Of a DNA stretch of 64,000 bases, positions 47,434 to 59,226 are shown piece after piece. Location of the stretch: assembly GCF_017795745.1 (NCBI RefSeq), contig NZ_CP059067.1, forward strand, positions 5,022,001-5,086,000. The letters are read 5' to 3'. The DNA comes from Rhizobacter sp. AJA081-3. GTDB taxonomy: Bacteria; Pseudomonadota; Gammaproteobacteria; Burkholderiales; Burkholderiaceae_C. The notes under the pieces are model-generated. The model was not told where the DNA came from. It searched no databases and saw only the letters and a list, made by a program, of their open reading frames with translations. The position numbers and the translations under genes are program-made. Within the stretch, counting starts at the first letter, position 1, and every line of letters begins with the position of its first letter.

Positions 47434-47972
47434 ATGCGCGGCCGCATCTGGCATCGACTCGCGCTGGTGGCGGCGTTGGCGTGCAGCGCGCCCGGCATCG
47501 GCGTGCGCGCGCAGGCGCCCAGCAATGAAGCGGAGGCGAAGGCCCGCTTTACGCTGACGCTGGCCCGCTTCATCCAGTGGCCGGCCGCCGCCTTTCCTTC
47601 CGACGGCGCGCCGCTGCGCCTGTGCGTGCTGCACAACAGCCCGGCCGTGGCCGCCGCCTTCGGCAGCCAGCAGGGCGCCGTCGTCGCAGGCCACCCGCTG
47701 AACGTGAACAGCGGCGCCATCACCCGATCGTCCTGCGACCTGCTGTTCGTCGACAGCAGCGCAGCGCGGGCGGCTGCCGAGCCGCTGCTGGCGCCGGGCG
47801 AGCGGCCGATGCTCACGCTCGGCGCGACAGACGGATTCCTGTCGCAGGGTGGCATGGTCGAGCTGGTCAACATCAACGACACGCTGCGCTTCGACGTCAG
47901 CCTGCGGGCCCTGCGCAGCGCGCATCTCGGGCTGTCGGGCCAGGTGCTCAAGCTCGCACGGCAGGTGCGCGA

Positions 47973-47976
<4 letters not shown>
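47434..47976 (+). CDS. YfiR-family periplasmic protein (DUF4154)
   Basis: A 180-residue exported protein. Signal peptide ends GVRAQA; the family signature is KARFTLTLARFIQWPAAAF, then LRLCVLHNSPAVAAAF and the late block GGMVELVNINDTLRFDVSLRAL (parts) with N-x-L-R-F-x-V/I-N-like end. YfiR proteins bind and restrain membrane sensors (YfiN) in the periplasm. The overlap ATGA with the kinase gene suggests that this kinase is its partner. Confidence 0.9.
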
Positions 47977-51493
<3,517 letters not shown>

Positions 51494-51577
51494 ATCCCGG
51501 CGCGGCTTGACGCGGGTCAGCGCCGCCGCGCACCACCGCGGTGAAGATCGTCGTCCTTTCGACGACGGCTGACCGCG

Positions 51578-52885
51578 ATGACCTCCTCGACCGCCCCCCA
51601 CGACACCGACGTGCTCATCATCGGCGCCGGCCCGAGTGGCCTCGCGCTGGCCGGCGCATTGGCCGACGCGAACCTGCGCAGCATCGTGCTCGATGCGAAC
51701 AGCGCGCAGACGCTGGCCGACCCCGCACCCGACGGCCGCGATATCGCGCTGACGCACCGCGGCATCGCGATCCTGCGCCGGCTGCGCCTGTGGGAGCGCT
51801 TCCCGGCCGAGGAGGTCGCGCCGCTGCGCGAGGCCGCCGTCTACAACGGCCGTGACCCGCGGCCGCTGCACTTCGACCCCAAGGGCTCGGGCGAGGACGA
51901 ACTGGGTCACCTCGTCGCCAACCATGTCATCCGCCGCGTGAGCTGGGAGGCGGTGCAAGGCCGCCCCGAGATCGAGGTCCGCCCCGCGACGCTCGTGCTC
52001 GGCCTGCGCATCGAGCCCGAGCAGGCCGTGGTGCGTTGCCGCGGCGCCGATGGCGAGGAGCACGAGTTGCGCGCGCCGCTGGTGGTGGCCGCCGACAGCC
52101 GTTTCTCGGAGGCGCGTCGCCAGGCCGGCATCGGAGCGCAGATGCGCGACTTCGGGCGCAGCGTGATCGTCGGCCGCATGGCCCACACGCTGCCGAACCA
52201 TGCGGTCGCGCAGGAGTGTTTCCACGTCGGCCACACGCTGGCCGTGCTGCCGATGAACGGCGGCGTGAGCTCCATCGTCGTGACGGTGAGTTCGGACCGC
52301 GCGCTGGCCATGAAGCAGTGGCCCGATGCGCAGTACGTCGCCTGGGCGCAGGAGCAGCTCGGCGGGCGGCTCGGCACGATGACGCTGGCCGAGCCGCGGC
52401 ACCTGTACCCGCTGGTGGCGGTGTATGCGCACCGGTTCGTCGCGCCGCGCGTGGCGCTGATCGGCGATGCGGCGGTGGGCATGCACCCGGTCACCGCGCA
52501 TGGCTACAACTTCTGCCTCTACGGCGTCGACGTGCTCGGCTCGCTGCTCGCCGCCGCGCGCCGGGACGGCCGTGACCTCGGCAGCCTCGAGGTGCTGCAG
52601 CCCTACGAGACGGAGCACCGGCGCGAGACCTTCCCGATCTACCACGGCACGAACGCGGTGGTGGGCCTGTTCACCGACGACGGCGAGGCAGCGCGGCTGC
52701 TGCGCCAGGCGGTGATCCGCGTGGCCGACCGCCTGCCGCCGCTGAAGTCGCTGATCACGCAGCGCCTGACGCGCAGCAGCCCCACGCCCTGGCCCAAGCT
52801 GCCGCCGTTGCCGACGCCGCCTTCGCTGTCGTCGTTGACGGCGTTCTGGCGTTCCCGGTCGCCGACGCGGGCGCGCGGCGCCTGA
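51578..52885 (+). CDS. UbiH/UbiF/UbiM-family FAD monooxygenase
   Basis: A 435-residue flavoprotein. FAD dinucleotide loop GAGPSGLALAGALA, second motif RDIALTHRGIAILRRL, the DG motif with LVVAADSRFSEARRQAGI, and GDAAVGMHPVTAHGYNFCLYG near residue 295-315. Sequence of the last motif (HPVTAHGYN) is like UbiM/UbiF-type hydroxylases that act on ubiquinone precursors (demethoxyubiquinol). Exact position hydroxylated is uncertain. The C-terminal 45 residues are proline- and serine-rich and unlike UbiH. A CGTCGTC/GACGACG hairpin lies in the short leader. Confidence 0.88.
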   Translation: MTSSTAPHDTDVLIIGAGPSGLALAGALADANLRSIVLDANSAQTLADPAPDGRDIALTHRGIAILRRLRLWERFPAEEVAPLREAAVYNGRDPRPLHFDPKGSGEDELGHLVANHVIRRVSWEAVQGRPEIEVRPATLVLGLRIEPEQAVVRCRGADGEEHELRAPLVVAADSRFSEARRQAGIGAQMRDFGRSVIVGRMAHTLPNHAVAQECFHVGHTLAVLPMNGGVSSIVVTVSSDRALAMKQWPDAQYVAWAQEQLGGRLGTMTLAEPRHLYPLVAVYAHRFVAPRVALIGDAAVGMHPVTAHGYNFCLYGVDVLGSLLAAARRDGRDLGSLEVLQPYETEHRRETFPIYHGTNAVVGLFTDDGEAARLLRQAVIRVADRLPPLKSLITQRLTRSSPTPWPKLPPLPTPPSLSSLTAFWRSRSPTRARGA

Positions 52886-52886
52886 G

Positions 52887-53564
52887 CTACCAGTAGCCCC
52901 AGTTGCCGGTGACGATCACCCACGCGCCGAGCAGCGTGTTGGTGACGGCATGCGCGATCACCGCCACCCACAGCTTGCCGGTGCGCACGTAGAGCCACGC
53001 GTACACGAGGCCCGCGGCGATGGCCGCCAGCCACAGCGTGTGGGCGAGCATGAAGACGAAGGTCGACAGCGCGATCGCGCGCAGCGTCACACGCTGCGGC
53101 GGCACGAGTTCGAAGCGCGGGCTGTCGATCCAGCGCATCAGGAAGGAGCGCCAGAACAGCTCCTCCATCACTGGCACGACCAGCGCCGCGCCGGCCCAGC
53201 GCAGCGCCAGCAGCGGCCAGATGAGCTCACCCTGCGCGTCGACGGGGCGGAAGCTCGCAGTCGCCTCGCCCAGGCGCATCCAGGGCTCGTCCAGGTTGAT
53301 CCACAGCAGCACCACGGCCACGCCGGCGGCGACTGCCAACGCAAACTCGCGAGCGTCGGGCCAGAGCGGCCGGTAGAGCTCGCCGTAGTCGCGCCGGAAG
53401 GCGATCAGCAGCGCGCCGACCGAGACGGTCGAGAGGCCGTACAGCCAGCGTTCGTCGAAGCCCCAGGCGCCGTCGGCCGCGAAGCCGCGCAGCGCGAGCA
53501 GCAGCATGAACAGCGCGAAGGGCGCGATGCGCAGCAGCGCATGGCGGCCGAGGGAAGCGATCAC
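52887..53564 (-). CDS. CPBP-family intramembrane protease (CAAX-related)
   Basis: A 225-residue polytopic membrane protein. Motif 1 EELFWRSFLMRW has the paired Glu and Arg, motif 2 is FMLAHTLW with His, and motif 3 is VIAHAVTNTLLG (His, Asn). The N-terminal LLRIAPFALFMLLLAL is of the CAAX-related branch seen in exosortase (PEP-CTERM) genomes. It ends 1 base after the monooxygenase stop (convergent) and 7 bases from the LplT-PlsC stop. The substrate is unknown. It is a second member of the family in this window and is not close to the one at 3039-3578. Confidence 0.88.
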   Translation of the reverse strand: MIASLGRHALLRIAPFALFMLLLALRGFAADGAWGFDERWLYGLSTVSVGALLIAFRRDYGELYRPLWPDAREFALAVAAGVAVVLLWINLDEPWMRLGEATASFRPVDAQGELIWPLLALRWAGAALVVPVMEELFWRSFLMRWIDSPRFELVPPQRVTLRAIALSTFVFMLAHTLWLAAIAAGLVYAWLYVRTGKLWVAVIAHAVTNTLLGAWVIVTGNWGYW

Positions 53565-53571
53565 AGCGCGA

Positions 53572-55467
53572 TCACGACGCGAGCAGCGCGCCGACCCGAT
53601 CGCGCAGCGCTGCAGGACTGACCTGCGCGGCAGGCACCGGCTCGCCCGCGACCAGCCCCACCGGGCTGAACAGGCCGCGGCGGAAGGGCTTGGTCATCGC
53701 CGCGCCGTCGATGCGCGAGAAGAACGAGCCCCACAGGTTCTGCAGCGCCAGCGGCACCACCGGCACCGGGTTCGACTCGAGCAGCTTCATCACGCCGCCC
53801 TTGAACTCGCCGAGCTGGCCGTCGCGCGTGATCGCGCCCTCGGGAAAGATGCACAGCAGCTGGCCGTCGTCGAGCACCTCGCGGGCGCGCGCGAAGGCAC
53901 GCTCGTAGGCCTTCGGGTCTTCCTTCTGCGGCGCGATCGGCACCGCCTTGGCCAGCCGGAACAAGGTGCCCAGCACCGGCAGCTTGAAGATGCGGTGGTC
54001 CATGATGAAGACGATCGGCCGCGGGCTGGCCGCCATCAGCAGGATCGCGTCGACGAAGCTGACGTGGTTGCACACCAGGATCGCCGCACCCTGCGTCGGG
54101 ATGTGCTCGTCGCCGCGCACCTGGAAGCGGTAGACCGTGCGCGTGGCCACCCAGGCGATGAAGCGCAGCAGGTACTCGGGCACGAGCAGGAAGATGTAGC
54201 CGGCCACCAGCAGGTTCAGCACGCCGGTGATCAGGAACAGCTGCGGCACCGTCACGCCGGCCTTCAGCAGCACCGCCGCCATGCCGGCGCTGGCGATCAT
54301 GAACAGCGCGTTGAGGATGTTGTTGGCGGCGATGATGCGCGAGCGGTGGCTGGGCTGCGAGCGCATCTGGATCAGCGCGTACATCGGCACGCTGTACAGG
54401 CCCGCGAACAGCGCCAGCAGCGCCAAGTCGGCCATCACGCGCCAGTTCTGTCCGAGCGCGACGAACTGCGCGAGCGTCAGCGCGGTGTCGGGGTGCGCCA
54501 GGCCGCGCGAGGCGAAGTACAGATCGATCGAGAACACGCTCATGCCGAAGGCGCCGAAGGGCACGAGGCCGATCTCGACGTGGCGGCGCGAGAGGGTCTC
54601 GCACAGCAGCGAGCCGATGGCGATGCCGATCGAGAACACCACCAGTAGCAGCGAGGCCACCTGCTCATTGCCGCCGAGCACGTCTTTCGCGAAGGCCGGG
54701 AACTGCGTCAGGAACACCGCGCCGAAGAACCACATCCACGAGATGCCAAGCAGCGAGCGAAACACGACGATGCTCTCGTGTGCGAGCTTCAGGTTGCGCA
54801 CCGTCTCGGTGAAGGGGTTCCAGTTGATCTTCAGCGCGGCGTCGGTGGCCGGCGCGCTCGGCACGAACTGCGCCGACAGGCGGCCGAGCACGGCCACGCC
54901 CAGGCAGCTCCAGGCGACGTAGCTCGGGCCGACCTCGGGCAGCGCGATCAGCAGGCCGCCGATCACGTTGCCCAGCAGGATGGCCACGAAGGTGCCCATC
55001 TCGACCATGCCGTTGCCGCCGGTGAGTTCGCGCTCCGACAGGTGCTGCGGCAGGTAGGCGTACTTGACCGGGCCGAACAGCGTGGAGTGCACGCCGAGCA
55101 GGAAGGTGCAGCCCAGCAGCACCGGGATGTTCTTCGACGTGAAGCCGTACAGCGCGATCCCCATGATCGCGATCTCCAGGCTCTTCACGAAGCGGATCAG
55201 CGTGGCCTTGTCGAACTTGTCGGCGAGCTGCCCGCTGGTGGCCGAAAAGAGCAGGAAGGGCAGGATGAACAGCGCCGCGATCAGCTGCACCACCAGAGCC
55301 GGCGCGAGGCCGCTGGCGTTGGCGGTGCCGAAGGTCACCATCACGGTGAAGGCGAACTTGAACAGGTTGTCGTTGCCCGCACCGAGGAACTGCGCCCAGA
55401 AGAAGGGCGCGAAGCGCCGCTGGCCGAGCAGCGCGAATTGATTCGGGTGATCGTGGGGTGTGCTCAA
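53572..55467 (-). CDS. LplT-PlsC fusion: MFS lysophospholipid transporter with acyltransferase domain
   Basis: A 631-residue protein from TTG at 55467; a perfect AGGAGG lies 7 bases before this TTG, and no ATG fits. Residues 15-420 form a 12-helix MFS transporter of the LplT type (FWAQFLGAGNDNLFKFAF, SATSGQLADKFDKATLI). Residues 430-630 are a PlsC-type acyltransferase with NHVSFVD (HX4D), a FPEGAITRDG block and VPLALQNLWGS. It probably flips lysophospholipid inward and re-acylates it. The AMP-binding domain present in some related fusions is absent. Confidence 0.93.
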   Translation of the reverse strand: MSTPHDHPNQFALLGQRRFAPFFWAQFLGAGNDNLFKFAFTVMVTFGTANASGLAPALVVQLIAALFILPFLLFSATSGQLADKFDKATLIRFVKSLEIAIMGIALYGFTSKNIPVLLGCTFLLGVHSTLFGPVKYAYLPQHLSERELTGGNGMVEMGTFVAILLGNVIGGLLIALPEVGPSYVAWSCLGVAVLGRLSAQFVPSAPATDAALKINWNPFTETVRNLKLAHESIVVFRSLLGISWMWFFGAVFLTQFPAFAKDVLGGNEQVASLLLVVFSIGIAIGSLLCETLSRRHVEIGLVPFGAFGMSVFSIDLYFASRGLAHPDTALTLAQFVALGQNWRVMADLALLALFAGLYSVPMYALIQMRSQPSHRSRIIAANNILNALFMIASAGMAAVLLKAGVTVPQLFLITGVLNLLVAGYIFLLVPEYLLRFIAWVATRTVYRFQVRGDEHIPTQGAAILVCNHVSFVDAILLMAASPRPIVFIMDHRIFKLPVLGTLFRLAKAVPIAPQKEDPKAYERAFARAREVLDDGQLLCIFPEGAITRDGQLGEFKGGVMKLLESNPVPVVPLALQNLWGSFFSRIDGAAMTKPFRRGLFSPVGLVAGEPVPAAQVSPAALRDRVGALLAS

Positions 55468-55499
55468 GCGCTCGCCTCCTGGGATTCTTGTCGTTCGAT

Positions 55500-56273
55500 T
55501 CAGCGGATCACCTGGACGCTGCCGCCCAGGCCGCTGCGATTCAACCATGCGAACACCGAGTCGACGGTGACGGTCTCGATGCGGTCCGTGAATCGCTTCT
55601 CGTTCGGATGGTCGTCGAAGGCCACGTTCACCGCGGTGGCGCGCGCACCGAGCCGGGTGAAGGCGTTGAGGTGCAGCGTGGTCGGCTCGTAACCCTGCAA
55701 CTTCAGCCAGGCCTGGGCACGATCGCGGCTCGTCGCGGCCGGGTCCTGTGTCATCGCCAGCGTCTCCAAGGCCCATTGGTTGGACTGCTGGTAACGCTGC
55801 GACCAGGGGTAGGCGACCATGCTGTAGGCCGGCGTGTTCAAGCGAGTGACGCGGCCGTTGTCGCGCAGCGCCTCGAGCAGCTTCGCCTGGACCGCCGGCG
55901 CGGGGACCACGACGCCGGCCTTGTACTCGTGCAGGTCGTCGAGGAAGAATTCGCCCAGGCCCTGCCGGTACACCGCCGCCTGCGCGCTGCCGCATTGGTT
56001 GAGCTTGTGCACCACCCGCCAGCGCGCGCCGTCGCGGTAGGCCAGGCCGAGGTGCGACCAGCCTAGGCCGTACTTCGACAGGTCCTGCCCGGCACGGGCC
56101 AGCACCACCACCTGCGCGCCGCTGGCGTCGAGCGCACGTGCGGTGTGCTCGGCCAATGTCATCGCGCGCTGCACGTTGGCGGCGTCGGGCGCCTTGTTCT
56201 CGCAGGAGCGGCCGGCCTGCGCGGCGCCGGCAGTCAGGGCCAGTGCGAGCGTGATCGCCAGGGCGGCCTTCAT
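55500..56273 (-). CDS. DUF2145 family exported protein
   Basis: A 257-residue exported protein; signal peptide ends GAAQAG. The family blocks GLGWSHLGLAYRDGARWRVVHKLNQCG, FFLDDLHEYKAGVVVP and YSMVAYPWSQRYQQSNQWALE resemble NlpC/P60-like papain folds (conserved Ser/His context: HLGLAYR, HKLNQCG). Function unknown. ATGA overlap with the small upstream gene indicates one transcript. Confidence 0.87.
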   Translation of the reverse strand: MKAALAITLALALTAGAAQAGRSCENKAPDAANVQRAMTLAEHTARALDASGAQVVVLARAGQDLSKYGLGWSHLGLAYRDGARWRVVHKLNQCGSAQAAVYRQGLGEFFLDDLHEYKAGVVVPAPAVQAKLLEALRDNGRVTRLNTPAYSMVAYPWSQRYQQSNQWALETLAMTQDPAATSRDRAQAWLKLQGYEPTTLHLNAFTRLGARATAVNVAFDDHPNEKRFTDRIETVTVDSVFAWLNRSGLGGSVQVIR

Positions 56274-56689
56274 CGTGTCAGCCGTTCGTTGTGCAGCAGG
56301 GCGGCGCCGATCTCGTTGGGGATGAACGCGATCGCCTTGCCGGCGGCCGAGAGAACCCAGCCGGCGCTGAAGGCGGTCACCGTCACGGCGGTGCCGGCGG
56401 CCACCGACAGGCCACCGGCGGCCATGGCCGACAGCGTGACGCTGGCCCGTGCGCCATCGGAGGCGCGTTCCAGCACCCACACGGTGCCCTCGGCCGAGGC
56501 CTCGACGGCCACCACCGTGAGCATCACGCCGCCGGAGAGGATCATCACCGGCGCGGCCACCGACACGGCGATCGGCAGCGCCGACAGCATGCTGGCGTCC
56601 GAGGCGTTGGCGTGGGCACGTGCCGGGCCGTGCAGGCTGGCCGCCAGCGCGGCGGCGGCCAGCATCGAGCGAATGAAGGTCGTGTTCAT
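56270..56689 (-). CDS. Hypothetical exported protein upstream of DUF2145
   Basis: A 139-residue protein with a signal peptide (MLAAAALAASLHGPARA) and then two hydrophobic stretches (about 35-62 and 92-118) around a short beta region (EGTVWVLERASDGARASVTLS). It may be a membrane-inserted partner of the DUF2145 protein, with which it overlaps by four bases. No domain recognised. Confidence 0.75.
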   Translation of the reverse strand: MNTTFIRSMLAAAALAASLHGPARAHANASDASMLSALPIAVSVAAPVMILSGGVMLTVVAVEASAEGTVWVLERASDGARASVTLSAMAAGGLSVAAGTAVTVTAFSAGWVLSAAGKAIAFIPNEIGAALLHNERLTR

Positions 56690-56697
56690 GCTGTGCC

Positions 56698-57144
56698 TCA
56701 CTGTTCGTTGGCCGGGTGGCGGGCATGGCGCAGCATCTCGGCCAAGCGCGCTTCGTGCGCGTCGCGCAGCGTCTTGGCCAGCGTGAAGACGCTGGAGATC
56801 AGGAACATCCAGCTCACGCCGAGGAAGGCCTTGTAGGTTGGGTTCACTTCCATGCGCCACAGGCCCCAGCCGGTCAGCGCCATCGCCAGCACGAAGCCGC
56901 CCCACACCACCGTGCCCCACATCGGCGTGTCGACGCGGCGAGCCTGGTTGTCGCGCACGTACTTGGCGACGGCGAAGGCAGCCGAAAGGCAGAAGCCGTA
57001 GCCCATCACCATGAAGGCGCGGTCCAGATCCTGGCCGGGCAGGTAGGCCAGGCCGATGGCGCACAGGCTGGCGGCGACGGCGAAGGAGATCCAGACCTGG
57101 GCCTTCCAGGCCTTGGTGTCGTGTTGGATCGTGGCGGTGTTCAT
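56698..57144 (-). CDS. YiaA/YiaB-family inner-membrane protein
   Basis: A 148-residue protein with four transmembrane helices in two YiaAB hairpins: about 18-60 (AQVWISFAVAASLCAIGLAYLPG, then RAFMVMGYGFCLSAAFAVAKYVRDN) and 76-125 (TVVWGGFVLAMALTGWGLWRM, NPTYKAFLGVSWMFLISSVFTLAKTLRD). The YiaAB domain is of unknown function. Eight bases separate it from the next gene in the row. The HTH gene lies divergent, 133 bases away. Confidence 0.88.
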   Translation of the reverse strand: MNTATIQHDTKAWKAQVWISFAVAASLCAIGLAYLPGQDLDRAFMVMGYGFCLSAAFAVAKYVRDNQARRVDTPMWGTVVWGGFVLAMALTGWGLWRMEVNPTYKAFLGVSWMFLISSVFTLAKTLRDAHEARLAEMLRHARHPANEQ

Positions 57145-57277
57145 GCAAATCCCTGTCGGGTGGTTGAAGGTGGCCCCATGTTCGGGTGTGGCGAATCGGG
57201 TATCCATCCCCCGCAGGAGGGTTGCAGGCTCGAGGGCTCCCGGTATCTCATAGCGGTACTTTTCGGGAGTTCCCAGC

Positions 57278-58027
57278 ATGAGCACGACCCACGACCTCGT
57301 GGCCGCACTGAAAGCCGAGCTGAAAGCCGCCGGCTTGACCTACGCCGACCTCGCGCAGGAGCTCGGCATGGCCGAGTCCAGCATCAAGCGCATCTTCGCC
57401 AAGGGCGACATGCCGCTGTCTCGCATCGACGAGGTGCTGCGCGTGCTGAAGATGGACTTCGCCGACCTCGCCCGCAAGATCGCCGACGCGCAACCGCTGC
57501 GCCGCGAGCTCACGCACGAGCAGGAGGCCGCGGTGATCGCCGACCGCAAGCTGCTGCTGATGGCGATCTGCGCCTTCAGCCAGTGGACCTTCGAGCAGAT
57601 CGTCGCGACCTACACCGTCACCGAGGCGGAATGCGTCAAGTACCTGGTGCAGCTCGACAAACTGGGCATCATCGAGCTGCGCCCGCTGAACCGCTACCGC
57701 CTCAAGGTGGCCAAGGGCTTCCGCTGGCGGCCGCACGGCCCGGTGATGCTGTACTTCCGCGAGCACGTCGCCGACGACTACTTCAGCGGCGGCTTCGACG
57801 GCGAAGGCGAGATGCTGATGATGGTGCACGGTCAGATCGGCAAGAGCCTGGCGGCCACCTTCGCCGAGCGCATGCAGCGCATCGGGCAGGACTTCGCGCA
57901 GCAGCACCTGGCCGACCAGAAACTCGGCCCCGACCAGAAGCGCCCCTACACGCTGGTGGTGGGCATGCGCTCCTGGCTGTTCGCGGCCTTCCGCGACCTC
58001 AAGCGGGACGCGGCGGCTTCAGCCTAG
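57278..58027 (+). CDS. XRE-family helix-turn-helix regulator
   Basis: A 249-residue regulator. N-terminal XRE helix-turn-helix (LTYADLAQELGMAESSIKRIF, about 18-40). The remaining 180 residues form a helical, possibly winged effector domain (QWTFEQIVATYTVTEAECVKYLVQL, LNRYRLKVAKGFRWRP) without a recognised ligand site. It is divergent from the YiaAB-DUF2145 row, so may control it. Its 3' end overlaps the convergent CoA-transferase gene by 29 bases. Confidence 0.9.
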   Translation: MSTTHDLVAALKAELKAAGLTYADLAQELGMAESSIKRIFAKGDMPLSRIDEVLRVLKMDFADLARKIADAQPLRRELTHEQEAAVIADRKLLLMAICAFSQWTFEQIVATYTVTEAECVKYLVQLDKLGIIELRPLNRYRLKVAKGFRWRPHGPVMLYFREHVADDYFSGGFDGEGEMLMMVHGQIGKSLAATFAERMQRIGQDFAQQHLADQKLGPDQKRPYTLVVGMRSWLFAAFRDLKRDAAASA

Positions 58028-59204
58028 CCAACACGGCTTCGGTGTCTTCGCCGAGCGTCGGCGCACGCCGTGTGATCGCGCCCGGCGTGAGGCTGAGCTT
58101 GGGCACGATGCCCGGCACCTCGAGCGACAGGCCGTCGGCGCTGGTGATGCGCTCGATCATGCCGCGCGCGCGGTAGTGAGGGTCTTCGGCGATGTCCTTG
58201 GCGGTGTAGATGCGGCCGGCGGGGACGTTCGCCGCGTTCAAGGCCTCCAGCACCTCGACCACGCGGCGCGGCGTGGTCCACGCGCCGATGGCCGCGTCGA
58301 TCTCCGCGACGCGGGCCACGCGGCCGGTGTTGCCGGCGAGCTGCGGGTCGACGGCGAGATCGGCGCGGCCGATGGCGCCCATCAGCCGCTTGAAGATCGA
58401 GTCGCCGTTGCCGGCCACCAGCACCCAGCCGTCGGCGCAGGGGTAGGCATTGCTCGGGGCGATGCCGGGCAATGCCGAGCCGGCAGGCTCACGCACGGCA
58501 CCGAAGGCGCTGTACTCGGGCAGCAGGCTCTCCATGCAGTTGAAGACGGCTTCGTAGAGCGCCACGTCGATGACCTGTCCGCGCCCCTTCGGGCAGTCCG
58601 CCGACACCGTCGCATGCCGATGCTGCAGCGCCATCAGGATGCCGATCACGCCGTGCAGCGAGGCCAGCGTGTCGCCGATGCTCACGCCCACGCGCACCGG
58701 CACGCGGCCGGGCTCGGCAGTGAGGTGGCGCAGTCCGCCCATTGCCTCGGCGACGACACCGAAGCCGGGGCGATCGCGGTAGGGCCCGGTCTGCCCGTAG
58801 CCGCTGATGCGCAGCATCACGAGGCCTGGGTTGTGCTGCGACAGCGTTTCGTAGCCCAGGCCCCAGTCTTCCATCACGCCGGGCTTGAAGTTCTCCACCA
58901 GCACGTCGGCCTCGGCAATCAGGCGACGCACGATGTCGCGCGAGTCGGCGTCCTTCAGGTCGAGCGCCACGCTGAGCTTGTTGCGCGACTGCACCTGCCA
59001 CCACACGCTGGTGCCGTCGTGCAGCAGCCGCCACTGGCGCAGCGGATCGCCTGCCCCCGGCGGCTCGATCTTGATGACCTCGGCGCCGAAGTCGGCGAGC
59101 GTCTTGGCGGCAAACGGGCCGGCGATCAGCTGGCCGAGCTCGACCACCTTCAGGCCGGTGAGCGGGCCTGTGCGGGGCGTGTCGGTGGGGGCGGCGGCTG
59201 GCAT
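57999..59204 (-). CDS. CaiB/BaiF-family (class III) CoA-transferase
   Basis: A 401-residue enzyme that moves CoA between acyl groups. Family motifs: GLKVVELGQLIAGPFAAKTLADFGAEVIKIE in the N-terminus, SRNKLSVALDLKD, NFKPGVMEDWGLGYE, and the catalytic Asp in VGVSIGDTLASLHG. No substrate can be given. It shares 29 bases with the end of the regulator gene on the other strand. Confidence 0.93.
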   Translation of the reverse strand: MPAAAPTDTPRTGPLTGLKVVELGQLIAGPFAAKTLADFGAEVIKIEPPGAGDPLRQWRLLHDGTSVWWQVQSRNKLSVALDLKDADSRDIVRRLIAEADVLVENFKPGVMEDWGLGYETLSQHNPGLVMLRISGYGQTGPYRDRPGFGVVAEAMGGLRHLTAEPGRVPVRVGVSIGDTLASLHGVIGILMALQHRHATVSADCPKGRGQVIDVALYEAVFNCMESLLPEYSAFGAVREPAGSALPGIAPSNAYPCADGWVLVAGNGDSIFKRLMGAIGRADLAVDPQLAGNTGRVARVAEIDAAIGAWTTPRRVVEVLEALNAANVPAGRIYTAKDIAEDPHYRARGMIERITSADGLSLEVPGIVPKLSLTPGAITRRAPTLGEDTEAVLARLKPPRPA

Positions 59205-59226
59205 GCCGCCATCGTAGCGATGCAGC

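Noticed and set aside
51549-51567. CGTCGTC-CTTTC-GACGACG hairpin after tgt as a terminator
   Set aside because: No T tract on either side; it lies in the leader of the next gene and is a short GC stem of the kind expected by chance.
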